NCBI RefSeq assembly: GCF_037975245.1
Contig: NC_092565.1
Span: 8,962,999-9,026,998 of the forward strand
Length of the DNA: 64,000 nucleotides
Reading direction: 5' to 3'
DNA from: Apostichopus japonicus
Lineage: Eukaryota > Echinodermata > Holothuroidea > Aspidochirotida > Stichopodidae
Shown: positions 41,530 to 54,119 of the stretch, piece after piece
Numbering within the stretch: position 1 is the stretch's first letter
How the letters are laid out: every line of letters starts with the position of its first letter
Translations under genes and position numbers: made by a program
Notes under the pieces: generated by a model
Told to the model about the DNA's origin: nothing
The model's database searches: none
What the model saw: only the letters and a program-made list of their open reading frames with translations

Positions 41530-42759
41530 AGTATAGCTATACAATTGAACCATTTGAGGCCTGACGTAATACTTCATACAAATACCTTTTTGGTCGAAAG
41601 TAGAATTTAGCAATGCAATTTTATATTAAACAACCGCTCAAAGATCCTTCGAAATTAGCAGAGCTTTAAATAGAGAAAGCTCTGGAAATTAATTCATTAC
41701 AGCGTCCTTAGTTTCTGATTGTATGAATTTTCACCCCCTCCCCCACCCACCCCCCCCCCCAAAAAAAAAAAATCAGATTTTGTTCTATTGCGATTTTAAA
41801 TGCATAGTTTATTAGAAGTACATGTAATTATTATAGGTGTGTTTGACTGAAGTATGCTTCCAATGATACACACAGGGCATGTTGTAAACTATATAGTAAC
41901 CGATACGACCTATATAACAGATGACATTTAGATATTATAAAACACATTATGTAACAAACCATTGCTGCAAAAGGCGCTCTCATAAAAAGAGGGCGCTAAA
42001 CAGCCTGAAGCCAAGCGGTTTTCAATATTCCGGTGACTAAATTTCATTCTATAGCAAAATGACTGGAAGTTCTCGGGGGGGGGGGGGCGGCATTTTAGCC
42101 AGGTTAGTTACGTCCTCATAGTAATTCAGCTGAAAATGCCTTTCTTTTTCTTTATTATATACGAGTCCTTTTTCACAGAAGAAACTAATAATATAATTAG
42201 AAGTTACATATTGATGACATTTTAAATGAATAGAAACCTTTTCAAATGTATTACTTTTCAAGGATACACCATTAACAATATTATGGTAAAGGGAAGGTTC
42301 TGATGAGTGGCTGCCACGATGACGTCACAGACTACCTGCTTTGTTTCACTTCCTGGAGTAAGTGAAGGCTTATCTGGAAAAATTGTTTAGAGTCAATAAA
42401 CTCTAGCAGCGGCGAAGAGAGTTCAATGTGGAAGAGGGGGTGGGGGAAATAAATTCGAAGGGCAGTGGGACATATGGCTTTTATTTGTAGAAGAAAACCA
42501 CAAAATTACCTCAAAACGTCCCGGCAATATTTTAATAATGTTTAATAATTGATTACCGCCTTCACTTTGTGCGATATAGGGCCGAGCCATATGGCTCTGA
42601 TATAGGAACATAGGTTTCAACATGACTGCGTCTTCTAATTGGCTTAAAGTTTGTGAATGCTATTCGTTACTAATATCCAATTCTTACGAACCTTCATAAT
42701 CTGCGAAAAGGATTCTGCTGAAACTTAAACTGATCTTTTTTAACACGGTCCTCTTTATT

Positions 42760-43050
42760 TATTTACATTTAGTGAGGGGACTATTCCGAAGATTCAAAGC
42801 AATGGGGGGAGGTGGTTGGGAAGTGAGTGGCCGGCAGGGGTGAAAGAAGACTTTGAAAAGGGACTGTAGCTTTTGGGTTGTTGAAGCCGACCCCCATGTT
42901 GGGGGTCCTGGGAAACTCCCACAAAACACAACTTGAAATGGTGCATGCTGAGGCACATTTAGGCTATAGATAAATTAGGACTCCAATTATTAATTTTTTT
43001 TGAGGGGTGGAAACGGTAGAGTACACCTTGGATCCGCGTCTGGGGGCCGG
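42760..43050 (+). repeat. Dispersed repeat copy (GGTGCATGCTGAGGCAC family)
   Basis: Contains AAATGGTGCATGCTGAGGCA, then a GGCTATAGAT..TTAGG segment and a terminal GGATCCGCG. The same ordered blocks recur near 45190-45400 and 49764-49985. Family not identified; probably a non-autonomous mobile element. Confidence 0.5.
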
Positions 43051-44161
43051 GACACTAAACCCAGATAGAATATATATTAACTGCATTCAAGCGGTGGAGA
43101 GTACGGAGACAAACATTTTCTAGCGGACACTGAGCACCTATCGTCTCTCAAACATTTTCGGATGTATCAACAGAATAAAAATTATAATAAAAGACAAAAG
43201 AACCAATAATGTGGAAGACAATTAACATTGATTCTGATAATTCATTAAAAAAAATGTATTCACAAATGTTATAAAAACTATAATTTATGCCATATGTTCA
43301 CGGAATTAGCAACATATTTTATTATCTATAAAGGGAAACCATGACCTGCATATTCTATCAATAGAGCCGCATTCTCCTTTCCGCAGACAAACACACAATC
43401 ATACCTACCCGGCACCCACACACGAACACCCACACAAAGAACATGATACCATACACAAAAGAATAGTATTTAAATTATTTTTATGATAATAAAATAGTAA
43501 AATAGTATTATGATAAATACTATATATACTGAGACTGGTAAACCGGAGGCCCCCAACCATCAAATGGGAGACCCGAGAGAGGGAGAGAGAGAGAGAGGTG
43601 GAGAAGTGGAGAAAAACGGGGGGGGGGGGGGGTCTGCGTATAAGTCCCGGTTGAGACTAGAATTGCTCTTTGTAGAGCAATTAGACAGATGTACCTAAAC
43701 TTTCAAAGTTAGAATTCTTCAATATGTGTCCTCTCTGTCCAACTTTTAGATCAGGCAAGTCTGTCTTCAAGCGTTTATCACTCGTTTAGACTGAAAACTC
43801 ACAAACAAACTGCCAGGCTTCAAAACTATAAGAAGAAGAAAAGTCAAATCTTTCGTAAACCCTTCCCACGCACTTACTGGATTGGCTGGTGTATATGTGG
43901 TAAGTATGTGTATATGTATTCTGGGAAGGGTGGGAGGTGGGAGCTATCTTTAACTTGGGGAATATGTAACTTCATCCGAGCGTGGTTCCACTTCACGGGT
44001 GAGTCGGCACGTATATATAGTATACCTCAGGCTGTGAAGTTTTCTATTTTTAGATCCATTATACCGTATAACGCTCTTCTTCGTTTTTTCGTGGATGGTT
44101 GCGTCAATCCACAACTTAAATCTATTTATACGTCATCATTAAGTAATTCATCTATATTGTT

Positions 44162-47100
44162 TCATCTATTGTCATATCCGTGGTTTATGGATCCACTCCA
44201 GTCACTGCCTGTCTTTCTGATCTTGTTCTCAGTTTCACTTTGCCTCCTCCTCCTCCTCCTCCTCTGAATATTCTTGACTTTACTACAGCGTCTCCGAACT
44301 TGAAGCAATACAAGCAGAGCTGCTCCAATCATGTAGAGGATGGAGTTGATTATAAAAGCGTACGCATACGAGTTTGTTGCGTCGTAAATAAGACCTATGA
44401 ATTTAAAAGGAGCAAAGAGATTAAGAAAAGTGTATTCATAGAAAAGTGATTATCTTACCGATAATAAGGTAACACAAGGTAATTATCTCTGTATATCAAT
44501 ATGTGTATTATCAACAACAACAAAAAAGGTACTACGTGCATGGCAAAATGCACACAGGGAACTCTAAACATTGTTAACTTCCAGAAAGCACGCAACAAAA
44601 TTACCCTAGAGAAAAATTGTAAAAAAAGAAGTGGTATAGCCCCCTCTTATTCGAAATCGCGCATGACACAAGAATTGTCACTAGAAATGTTTAATATTTT
44701 CCTTCCCGATGGCAATTTGAGAATCCTGCCAAAACTAACCTGGCGGAAGAGTACCAAAAAGGAATCCAAGGCCATGTGCAATCATGACTAGTGTTACTGC
44801 TTGGTCCATAGTGTGCCCCTTTAACAGGTCAGTAGCGGCAGCGTACGGTAGAATAATACTCCATCCTCTACCGATACCGATAACTGTAAACACAAGAAAA
44901 AGTAACAAAGGATTATTATACAAAAGGCTAGAAAACAATGTAGCTCGATTTACGTAGATGATTATTAATTACGTAAAATTATGTAATGCTATAATAATTT
45001 TGTTTACGTTGCAGGAATAGCAAGATTTATATATATGTAATCTTCCACTTCTTACTGGAAGTCTTGACGATGCCAAAATATTTACATGATGTGTATTGTA
45101 TACTGATATATGGACAACGAAAGACATATGCTATAGGCCTACTGCAGTTGACGCGACAGATCATGCATCTTACAAACGATCTAGATTTTACAATGGAAGG
45201 ATGTGAACCTGGGCTCGTTGTAGCCGGCCCCTGCATGAGCAGGGGATTGTTGGTCCCCCAGAAAACATTGGAATTATAGACGTGCATTGGTGCATGCTGA
45301 AGCATATTTTGGACTATAAGTTAGGTCTTTACATGCATGGATGTACTAATGACAACTTTTATACCCCACACCCACTGGATCCGCGCATGCGAAGAGATAT
45401 TATTGGGTTCCCAATTTAAACACGGAACGGAGAATGAAAGACGAGCGGTTTCAGTTAAAAGGACATACTAATAACTGATAGCTACGATGCCTGAATAATG
45501 AAAGGTTCACGACTACATGGAGAACGACTGTTATAGTAAAATAGTCTTTCCGGACTCCATCTCACGTTCTAGGTATGATAAATAATTAGCCCTGAACTGC
45601 GACTCTAGCTTCAAGTCAATTCAAACTCTAACTCTTACTGAGACTAAAGAACAACTCTCCCATCCCTCTACACATGAAACATCCCTAAATATAGGAAATG
45701 CTCTCTTCATGCAAATTTTTAATTTATCAGACTGGGTGCAACGTTTGTCCAAATAAAGAAAAACATAGACAAATCCTTACGATTACTAAACTACGGGGTT
45801 AAACCACAAATTTGAACCGAGCGGACAACAAAATTACAGATAGTTATTTCACCATCGACAACTTCTCTGTCAAAAACTATACAATTCTGACCAAGTAAAA
45901 AATAGTATAAGTCAAAGCTTTTAGATTTTGACCATTCGTTCAAAAATAGACTGACCTGGTCAGTTTTGGCAGATATGTAAAGTTACATACGACAAATTCA
46001 ACTCAGCCGGTTCAACCGACCAAATTTGTTCTGGCACAACTTGACCAGCAAACGCCCTTTACAATTCTGACCAAATGTATAGCAGTACTTTGCCATCTCA
46101 GATCCCTACAGACACGCATTCGATTTTGGTGAATACAGGAATAAGTTAACCTTGCGCCAGCTACAAGTGTCTGTAAAACTGTGAGAGTTGACCCAGTGGC
46201 ATTGACAACTAACTACGGTCATTAATCATCGGATTTGGAATCTTTGTCAACAGGTTAGATGATAAGTCCTGTTACTACCAAATCTTGAATATTAAGCATA
46301 CTCGACAAAGCACAGTATATGATTTTTAAGACCCCCCACCCACCCCCATCCACCCCTCCACACAAATAATCCTGGCACCGATTAGAAGGCGTCCTACACG
46401 ATATGTATAAATAATCAACACTATATGTTTAACAGTCGATCTTACCATTGATCCTGATTGTTCCTTGTAAGTAATTAACACTTGTGATGCCGATTAAGAG
46501 CAGGCGCGGAGCCAGGGGATGGAGAGGGATATATCTACCCTTTTCAACCTCTCACAAAAGTTCAAAAGTATCATCTTCCCACTCCCCCTGTCCCTGCCCC
46601 CCCCCCCAGTCAAGCCATGCTGGTGAAGCAGCTGGAGATTACGTTTAATAATTAAATACTATGCACTCACAAACACAGCAACACAAAATGACTGGCTCTG
46701 TTGGTGTTAAGACAAATGCCAGTGTCACCACGGTAGAGAACAGACTCATCAAAATGAGAAGATTCACCTCCCGGAGAGGCAGTTTGCCGACAAAGAGCAA
46801 GAGGAACATTCTTCCCAACACTTCACTGACGTTTGCAACTGTAGCATTCAATAAGATTGCACTCTCATTCATCAGTAAACTCTCAAAGTAGCTGATCTGA
46901 AAGCAAACAAATATATATACATTGCACGGACGGAATAGCATAATATGTTATAGTATATAGACAACAAACATTGTGTTCCATAGAGATCCCCATTAACATT
47001 CCTATCCCTCCTGTCCCTCCTCTCCCCCAACCCCCCCCCCCCTCCCATTCCTTCCAAGATAACTGCATCCCTCTTATATACCCACCCTATATCTCTTCTC

Positions 47101-50100
47101 TCAGCGAAGCAAACGGTCATTTTGGATTTGGAAACATGTTGATTATCAGTAATCAGTGTTCATTCATGCACATAAAAGGACAATTTGAACTTCAAAAAGG
47201 TTTTTTTTTTTTGGACAATAAAAGTAATCTCTGCCTCAAATCAACACATCGAGATAAAGACCCCCGTCTATACAAGTTATCCCATGTGAATTATGAGGGA
47301 ATATATTTGCAGCTATATACTAATGTTTAGTCATGAAGTAATATTCCTTAACGGCTTTCACCTCCTGAAGGCATCATGACCCTCAACCAATGATATCACA
47401 ATGACACCGACAACACCCTGGGGAGGACGTGATACCTAGCAACTTTGACAACCCTTTATATCATTTTTACGTATAGTGAATTGTGATAAATACAAGTATC
47501 ACTATTATATAAGGTATACATCTTTCTTCTGCTCGTCTTTCTGCTGTTTGTTCCCACCCTCACTCCATCCATCCATCCGTCCCCACACCATCCGATTACC
47601 ACTGCAATATCCGCTCCCTTCTCCCCCTGCCCCCCCCCCACACCTTCCGTCCCAACCTCAACGTATTCGAATACTCACTATGTTTACCCAATACGCTGTC
47701 CATGCTATACCTAGTAAGAAGAGAGCAATCAAAAGCAGCAAAGGATTCAAACTGGTAAAAAGACGCAGCCATGTGTTCGTGCCCCGAGTCTCATCTTCAC
47801 ACGCGTGTAGGGCACTGTCACCATGTTTTGTATCTATCTTGTCGCTGATTGATGAAACGACACTCTTTTCAATTCTGTCTCTGTTTTTCATCTCCATATG
47901 AAGTGTTTCGTCCACTTTTAGAGAAACGCTTTGTTTTCTTTCAATTTCTTCTTTGGAGTACATAACACAAGAATTTGGAACAGCTAGTAAGAAAACAATA
48001 ACCGACGACACCCGCAACGTTAATCTCCATCCACCTAAAGGAATAAGTTTCTCGTACAACATTGCCAGCAGCGAAGTTCCTGCAGTTGAATGAAAATAAG
48101 AAAAGTAAAACTATTATTCACTGATTTATATGTCACCCACATTATAGTTATAGATCTTTGCTGTTGTGTATTCCAAGGGGGGGGGGGGTTATGGGTGGGT
48201 TGGAATGAGGGAGGGGAAATGAACATTCACTAAATAACCAAAATAACTTTGCAAAATACAGCTGCTTGAACCAGTCTTAGACATGAAAAGTTGACCTATA
48301 GATTCTATAAGTATTTTTACATGATATAGAACACCAAGTTACTATTATATAGTTACATTTACGGTAAACTATATGTGCTTTAAGCCTTTAAACGTTTTTG
48401 TCGTCCTTAATTACCAAACCAATAGTTGTCGTTCTTATCGTGACGACGTGAATATTTTCATATATGCCACAACCCTCCCTCCCCACTCCCTCCCTCCACC
48501 CACACACCGACTTCCTCACTCCACACACACACAAAATATCATAAAGAATATTTTAATTAATCTTAACAGATCTATAAAACAAGGACTGATCTCACCGATT
48601 CACAGGTTTTGATATAAGAGACGGTATTACTCATAAAACAATGACTTTTATATGTGGAGGATCATTTCGCTGCCGGACTGGCAGTAGCAACGTTTAAAAG
48701 ATATACTTTCGCATGCAATATAATACATGCGTTGAAGCCCGTAAGGGCTCTAGTTATATACAGGTTAATAATACGTACCCACTGAAGCTCCCACGTAAAC
48801 GACAGCAGAAGCTTTTGAACGATTCGATTTTGAAAAGTGTTTCATGAGAACACAAAGAGTAGCGTGCATAACAAAACAAGATGTGATCCCGTAACCGACG
48901 CCGTAAAACAATAGAAGACCGCCGTAACTGTTCATATACGAAGCCAACAACATGAAAGAGGAAGCTAGGATGGACCCAAGTATTGTTGTTAGTCGATAAC
49001 CTAAATAGCTTTCGACGATAACAGCCAATGGTCCTGCGAGGAAGTTTGTTGACAAAACTGTTGAACCGATCCAACCTGTCGAAGAAAATGAAAATGAAAA
49101 TAAAATCCTATTGATCTTTCTCAGGAAAAACTATGCTATTTACAGCATGTAATCGTAGAATATATTAAAGTTTATCGTCAAATTGTGAAAAGATATCAGA
49201 AGATATCTAAACGCGGATCTATACCGCTGTCAACCTTACATACATATTCATTAGTATAGATATTTGCACAGCCTTGCGCAAAACACCTATATAATTAAAG
49301 ACTTAATTTATAGTCTATATCAGGGTTGTCCAACCTTTTGCAGAGGAGGGCCACATGGAATGATAATGATGAAGGAGGGGGCCGCATGAACCCTACGCTC
49401 GATTTTTCGATTTTTGCCCGAAGCACAAGGCAACAAAATGTGAGCACTGCGCGCGGAGCGCACTTATTTATTTTCCCTCCTGATAAAACAGATGCATAGG
49501 CCTAAAGTCCAGCCGCCCCCTCCCCCCCCCTCCGCTGAGAGTGTCACACAAACTGACCTGTATGCAGTTTTTTGGACCCAGAAGGTTCGAATGATTGATT
49601 ATATAGCTTCAAATTGTTATCAAAAAATCTGCTCACTAAAATTTCGCACCGTAGAGCATCTCTGGCGGGCCGGACGCAACCCTGTGGCGGGCCGGACTGT
49701 GGCCCGCGGGCCGTAGGTTGGACAACCCTGGTCTATATATAACTCCCGATGAAAAATTTGAAATCACATTTTTTTCTGGGGGGGGGGGGAGGTGGTATCC
49801 ACATACCACATAGTCTGTACACGGAAATCTCCCGGAATTAAAAAAAAATCAAATTGTGAATTGAAAAGGTGCATTCTGAGGCAGGCTATATATTAGGTCT
49901 ATAATTAGGTCCACATGGCAGGTTGTGCTGATAGCTGTACTGTACACCATCACCCCACCCACACCCCACCACTGGCTCCGTGCCTGTTTTCATTAGTCTA
50001 TAGTACCGTAAATGTCACGCGAGGGATGGGCAGCGTCGGCAATTCCTCCCATGAGATCTCGACACGACGGGATTATGTTGATTCAACTCAGTGAAATGAA

Positions 50101-50684
50101 TGTAATGAATATATCCACGTGAAAGGAACATTAGCAGGTTTTATGTATAGTTTACAAACTAAGTTGTCCTATAGCATTACTCTATGTGTAAAGTATAGTC
50201 GCATATAGGCCTACGTACGCTGCTCTTTCAAATCTTAAAATAGTTTAAACAACTTCAATTGCCCCAGTTTTTGCACCACATAAGCCTAATACTACCAATC
50301 ACACATGCCTGTTGACATATATGGTATTTAACAAGATGTTCAGCTGTTGCAGTTTTTGTCACTCTTCGTTGGAACACTAAGTAGACACCATGCCCGTTTA
50401 CCGCGTACCCTATATGGTGGGCTGATATAGTACTATACTTATAACGGTCATTTCGAAGTTTGGAGCGCTGAGTTAAGTTTTTTTATTTATAGATATTTGA
50501 ATATTTATTTAATTTATTATATCTTACCTGATTGCACTGCAGTGGCGTTGATTTCTGATTGTAAACTTGTAAACAGCCATGTATAGCAATTCATTGGTGA
50601 CAGTACTCCACCACTGATAAGAAATGCCGCAATGCTCACTATCCATGACCATCGTACCTTCATTAGATACAATGTGGTGGTCAT
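44162..50684 (-). CDS. SLC16-like monocarboxylate transporter (complete, six coding exons, 485 residues)
   Basis: Major-facilitator 12-helix transporter related to the SLC16 (MCT) family. These proteins carry monocarboxylates or related small organic anions across the plasma membrane; the substrate cannot be told here. Exons in transcript order: 50528-50684, 48779-49075, 47679-48079, 46671-46896, 44740-44883, 44162-44394. All splice sites are GT..AG and phases agree throughout, giving 1458 bp with the stop. TM1 is VRWSWIVSIAAFLISGGVLS; the usual DGGWGW start of TM1 is replaced by KVRWSW. Exon 3 holds TM6, a charged cytosolic loop (about residues 180-250) and TM7. E310 and R314 in SEVLGRMF match the spacing of the acidic/Arg pair used by MCT1 in TM8. 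Exon 5 gives GIGRGWSIILPYAAA, and exon 6 the PPGLIYDATNSYAYAF helix pair and a basic tail. The start is supported by an in-frame TAA shortly upstream and A at -3. Orthology within SLC16 is not resolved. Confidence 0.88.
45190..45400 (+). repeat. Dispersed repeat copy (GGTGCATGCTGAGGCAC family)
   Basis: Carries TTGGTGCATGCTGAAGCATA, GGACTATAAGTTAGGTCT and a terminal CCACTGGATCCGCGC, in the same order and orientation as the copies at 42.8 kb and 49.8 kb. It lies in an intron of the SLC16-like gene. Confidence 0.5.
49321..49730. mobile_element. Non-autonomous hAT-type MITE, 410 bp, with 8-bp target duplication
   Basis: The ends are perfect 16-bp inverted repeats, CAGGGTTGTCCAACCT at the left and its complement at the right. 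Flanks are the direct 8-bp repeat GTCTATAT (49313-49320 and 49731-49738). An 8-bp duplication plus a CAGGG..-type end is the hAT superfamily hallmark. The interior is GC-rich near both ends (GGGCCACATGG at the left, GGCCCGCGGGCC at the right) and has no transposase frame. It sits in the first intron of the SLC16-like gene. Perfect ends and flanks suggest a fairly recent insertion. Confidence 0.9.
49764..49985 (+). repeat. Dispersed repeat copy (GGTGCATGCTGAGGCAC family)
   Basis: Contains AAAGGTGCATTCTGAGGCAG, GGCTATATATTAGGTCTA and a terminal CCACTGGCTCCGTGC, parallel to the copies at 42.8 and 45.3 kb. A G-run (49778-49789) stands near the left end, as in the 42.8-kb copy. Confidence 0.5.
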
Positions 50685-53600
50685 TATGAGTCTCCGAAGA
50701 CGTATATTCAATTCGATCTCTTAATATTATACGACTAAAATTCCTTCAATCTATTGAACTGACAATTATATTTGTATCATTTAAGTTGTATTTGAAAAGA
50801 ACAAGTTACAGCAGCTCCTTGACTATAGTCCAGGTAGCTCCTGTATACTGCCTACCATTAACAGGAAAAACGCCACAACTATGTAGTTACCATGCAGCTA
50901 GAGAATAACCAGCTGCTTGTAACAAAAATAACCTATAAACTAACTCTGAAAACAATTTTGAACAGTTTGATCCAACTGATATTTCCCCTTTCTGAAAATG
51001 TATTTATATTGAGTAATCTTTTGCAGTAACCCTCGCACGTCGAGAAAACAGCCAGTCGGTATAATTTGCAGCTGGCAAGTTCGTCAACTCTTGGCAAGAC
51101 ACACAGGAAACCGGTTTAATCCAGTTTCAAGCACGATGTGTAACTTCACCACCGAACCATGTTTTAATCGTTACTATATGCCTATCATCTATTGGCTATT
51201 ATAGTCTATGATTCCTATCCAAACCCATGATAAACGCTTCCTTTTGGACTATAGTCTTCTCAATGTGCCCATGCGCATGTTATCATGTTGATATTCTCGT
51301 CTGGGTCAATGCTACAAACAATCCCCTGTTTACAGCCCGTTGGGACCATTTCCCAGGTGCTAGTACCACTCTATACTGTACTCTCATACCATGCTTCGCA
51401 GTACTTGTACTGACAGTTTGATACAGGAAAAATATTCATACAGTGCTCATATTGTCACTTCGAGTGCTTTGCAGCAGGACATGAAAGTACAGTTTCTAAA
51501 AAAAAAAATAGAAATGTCCCTTTACTGGCTACTCGCTACTAATTAGCATCCATTAATCATTGGGTACATCAGGGTACGGACATACCTTGAACACGACAGG
51601 TGAGGTATCCAAGAAATGTTTTCGAAGACGAGTTTCGTTTGACTTTCATGTAAATAATGTAATAGCCTTATATAGCCTAAACGATCGGTCTCGGCGACAG
51701 TCAGAACCACCAATCACAGAAACGCATCAACATATCAATTTTTAGTTTTATAAATTGAAGACCGGATAGTTTTCATTGAAAGCGAAGTGGCACTTCTTAT
51801 TACTTATGAAAAGGACACACCGACGAATTGGGATATGTGCCCTTGATTTGAGAGTGTAAACCATCAGGTTACCTCCAAAAAGTGTTGACAACATAGATCT
51901 TCTGTGAATTTCGTAGCACAAATTCCACCATTCTTGTTTTCAACAAATGGGCATATTTTAAATAACAAAACTATCCACTTACAGAGATGGCAACAACATA
52001 ACACATTTTAGTTGCAAAACCGGAAGAAATATATTGTATACATTGACCGAGAAGGGTGCTTCTAACTAATGACAAGGGGCGCTTTTTAGACTGGTTTTTG
52101 TCTCAAAACGTTGGATGCAAGCACCCCTTTTTGTTGCCAGGGTTTGTCATTCGTAAACTGATCGCACAACAGTTGGCGTGTGGATCTGTTGCATAACGTT
52201 CGCACGAACGGTTTTCTACTTTCGGGTTAAATAAGGTTAAATTAAGGTTAACTTTAGAAATCTCCAAGATATACCCGATTTTGTTTTAACTTTCTTGAAG
52301 CAATTTAGTAGCACATACTGTAATGTCTGTAGGGAACATTCAGCAATTTTGTCACATATCTTTATAAAATTCATTAAAATAGAGTATATGTTACCGTTTT
52401 ATATGACCATGTTTGGTGTTCGAGTTTTAGAGTGATATTCCCAAATCTGAACCAAATCCTGGTTCTTGGTTTACGAGGGAACCTGACGGAAAGAACACAA
52501 GCGTTGGGTCACCTTGGCAACAAAGAGCGACCAGCTATTTTATGAGTTCCGTGTGGGCCAATAACTATATGTCGAAAAACATTCAACAGCTGCGGATTTG
52601 TCTGTTCTGAATCTCTAGGTATAAGCTTAGATACGTTGTTAAACGGTAGTTCACATGTTATAATAATAATTTACCCAAACTTGGCTTCAAAGAAGCTGCA
52701 CTTTCGTTTTTTTTTCTATTTTCATAGAAACATTTTAAGGTAATATTTCGAATGGAATTAAATCAGTATTGGTATAGCAACTTCCAGGACCAAATTGGTT
52801 GTGGGGGGGGGGGGGGGGGGATATAGGAGGCCCTAACCATGAATTTATCAATTGAACCTTTGTTTGTCGTTGAGAATCGTACTTCACCCTTGAACCGCTT
52901 CCCAGTCTTCACGTCGAGTAAGAAAACGTAATTAGAATAATAAATCGCTACAAGACGTTCCGTGCTACTTCGGTCGAGTTCAACGTTTTAGGGTTATATA
53001 TTGGATCGTTTTATTCTGTTAGTCAATAACATCCAGTCTAAACCGGTTGCGCGGGCAGATTTGTCTCAGCAGGCGTCCATATTAATAAACGACCTTTGCA
53101 TTGCCAAGGACGACAGAAGCCAACTTTAGCACGGAATATACGGTATATTATAAAGTAAAAAGTAGGCCTAAAAGTCATCATGACCTAATATAGCGTTACA
53201 CTACAGAGCCATTTAAAAATAACAAAATAGATACCGAATTTAAACATACTTCATGAGTGATAGGATAATGCAACCCTTCTCCACCCCTACAGTTTATGAT
53301 ATAGAAATAATAAGCAGGGTATCAAAGTTACCATGTTTGCTTTTCTCTTCAAGCACGTTTACCTTACTAATGTTCTCCTCTTTGTGATATCATGATTCTG
53401 CAACCCTATTCTCAATACCCCCATCTCAGCAGTGTATATTAGTGATATTCTCAAATCAGAGAGGACTCAGGGCATAAGGAACAAAGTTAATCGTGATATT
53501 TTGATGCCCATTCAAAAACACTGCTATCAGTCAATGCAGGGTTTTTTTCGAGAAACGACCCTTTAAACAACTGAAGTTAATCAATTTAAGCAGCTGGACT

Positions 53601-53850
53601 ACTTAGTCTATAACACACTTGCCATTAGGTCATCTTTTCATATTTATTTGTTGACGATTTTGCTACTTTCAAAGCTCCGTCCAAGGTAAAATTTATTTGT
53701 ATGTCAAAGTTTGTGAAAGATCAGAGATTAAGTCATCGTATAACTGTTGTAATTTTCATGAAACTGAAAATCAAGACCGCAGACTCGCCATGACTGAAAT
53801 ATCCACAATGTTCTCCAATATATGCCTGTATAAATTTTGAACAAAAATTT
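50685..53850. other. Intergenic stretch between the SLC16-like gene and the TRUB1-side minisatellite
   Basis: No coding block recognised. It should include the promoter and 5' UTR of the SLC16-like gene, but no core element is convincing. It contains a palindromic MITE-like repeat (51373-51494), a G-run of about 19 at 52802-52820, and at about 53547-53630 a second copy of the sequence seen at 62-150. Confidence 0.5.
51373..51494. repeat. Palindromic MITE-like repeat, copy 1
   Basis: The left arm starts ACTGTACTCTCATACCATGC. The right arm, reverse-complemented, starts ACTGTACTTTCATGTCCTGC. The two arms stay similar for about 43 bp. A related element with the same organisation lies at 56711-56843. 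No target duplication could be defined. Confidence 0.6.
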
Positions 53851-53856
53851 AGGCCC

Positions 53857-54119
53857 CTCTACAATATCTGTACAACCCCTTTACAATGCTTGCAAAATCC
53901 CTGGCAAAAATGTCTGTACAAACCCTTTAGAATGTATGTGCACTCTCTGTGCAACCCCTTGGCAATAGTTGCACAGACCTCTACAATATCTGTACAACCC
54001 CTTTACAATGCTCACATAACCCCCCATACAATGTCTCTACAAATCCTTTAGAATGCATGTACACTCTCTGTGCAACCCTTTGGCAATAGTTTCACCTCTC
54101 TACAGTGTCTGTTCAACTA
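53857..54119. repeat. 121-bp minisatellite, block A (about two copies)
   Basis: The unit repeats with about 121-122 bp spacing (TACAACCCCTTTACAATGC at 53871 and again near 53993). Each unit is itself three related pieces of about 40 bp, each built on a CAACCCYTT..AAT core. The same unit resumes in block B after about 390 bp of unrelated sequence. Confidence 0.85.

Larger units (their letters stand above)
25973..44161. other. Long gene-poor stretch upstream of MGAT2 coding exons
   Basis: About 18 kb in which no conserved protein block was found on either strand. Part of it must be a 5' UTR intron of MGAT2, because the first coding exon begins at a splice acceptor. Visible structure: ACAT/TACA repeats at about 32619-32730, a 39-bp direct duplication at 36684-36766, an 11-bp tandem repeat at 41481-41529, G/C runs near 34371, 34902, 36149, 41735 and 42076, and a dispersed repeat near 42760-43050. 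Confidence 0.5.
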
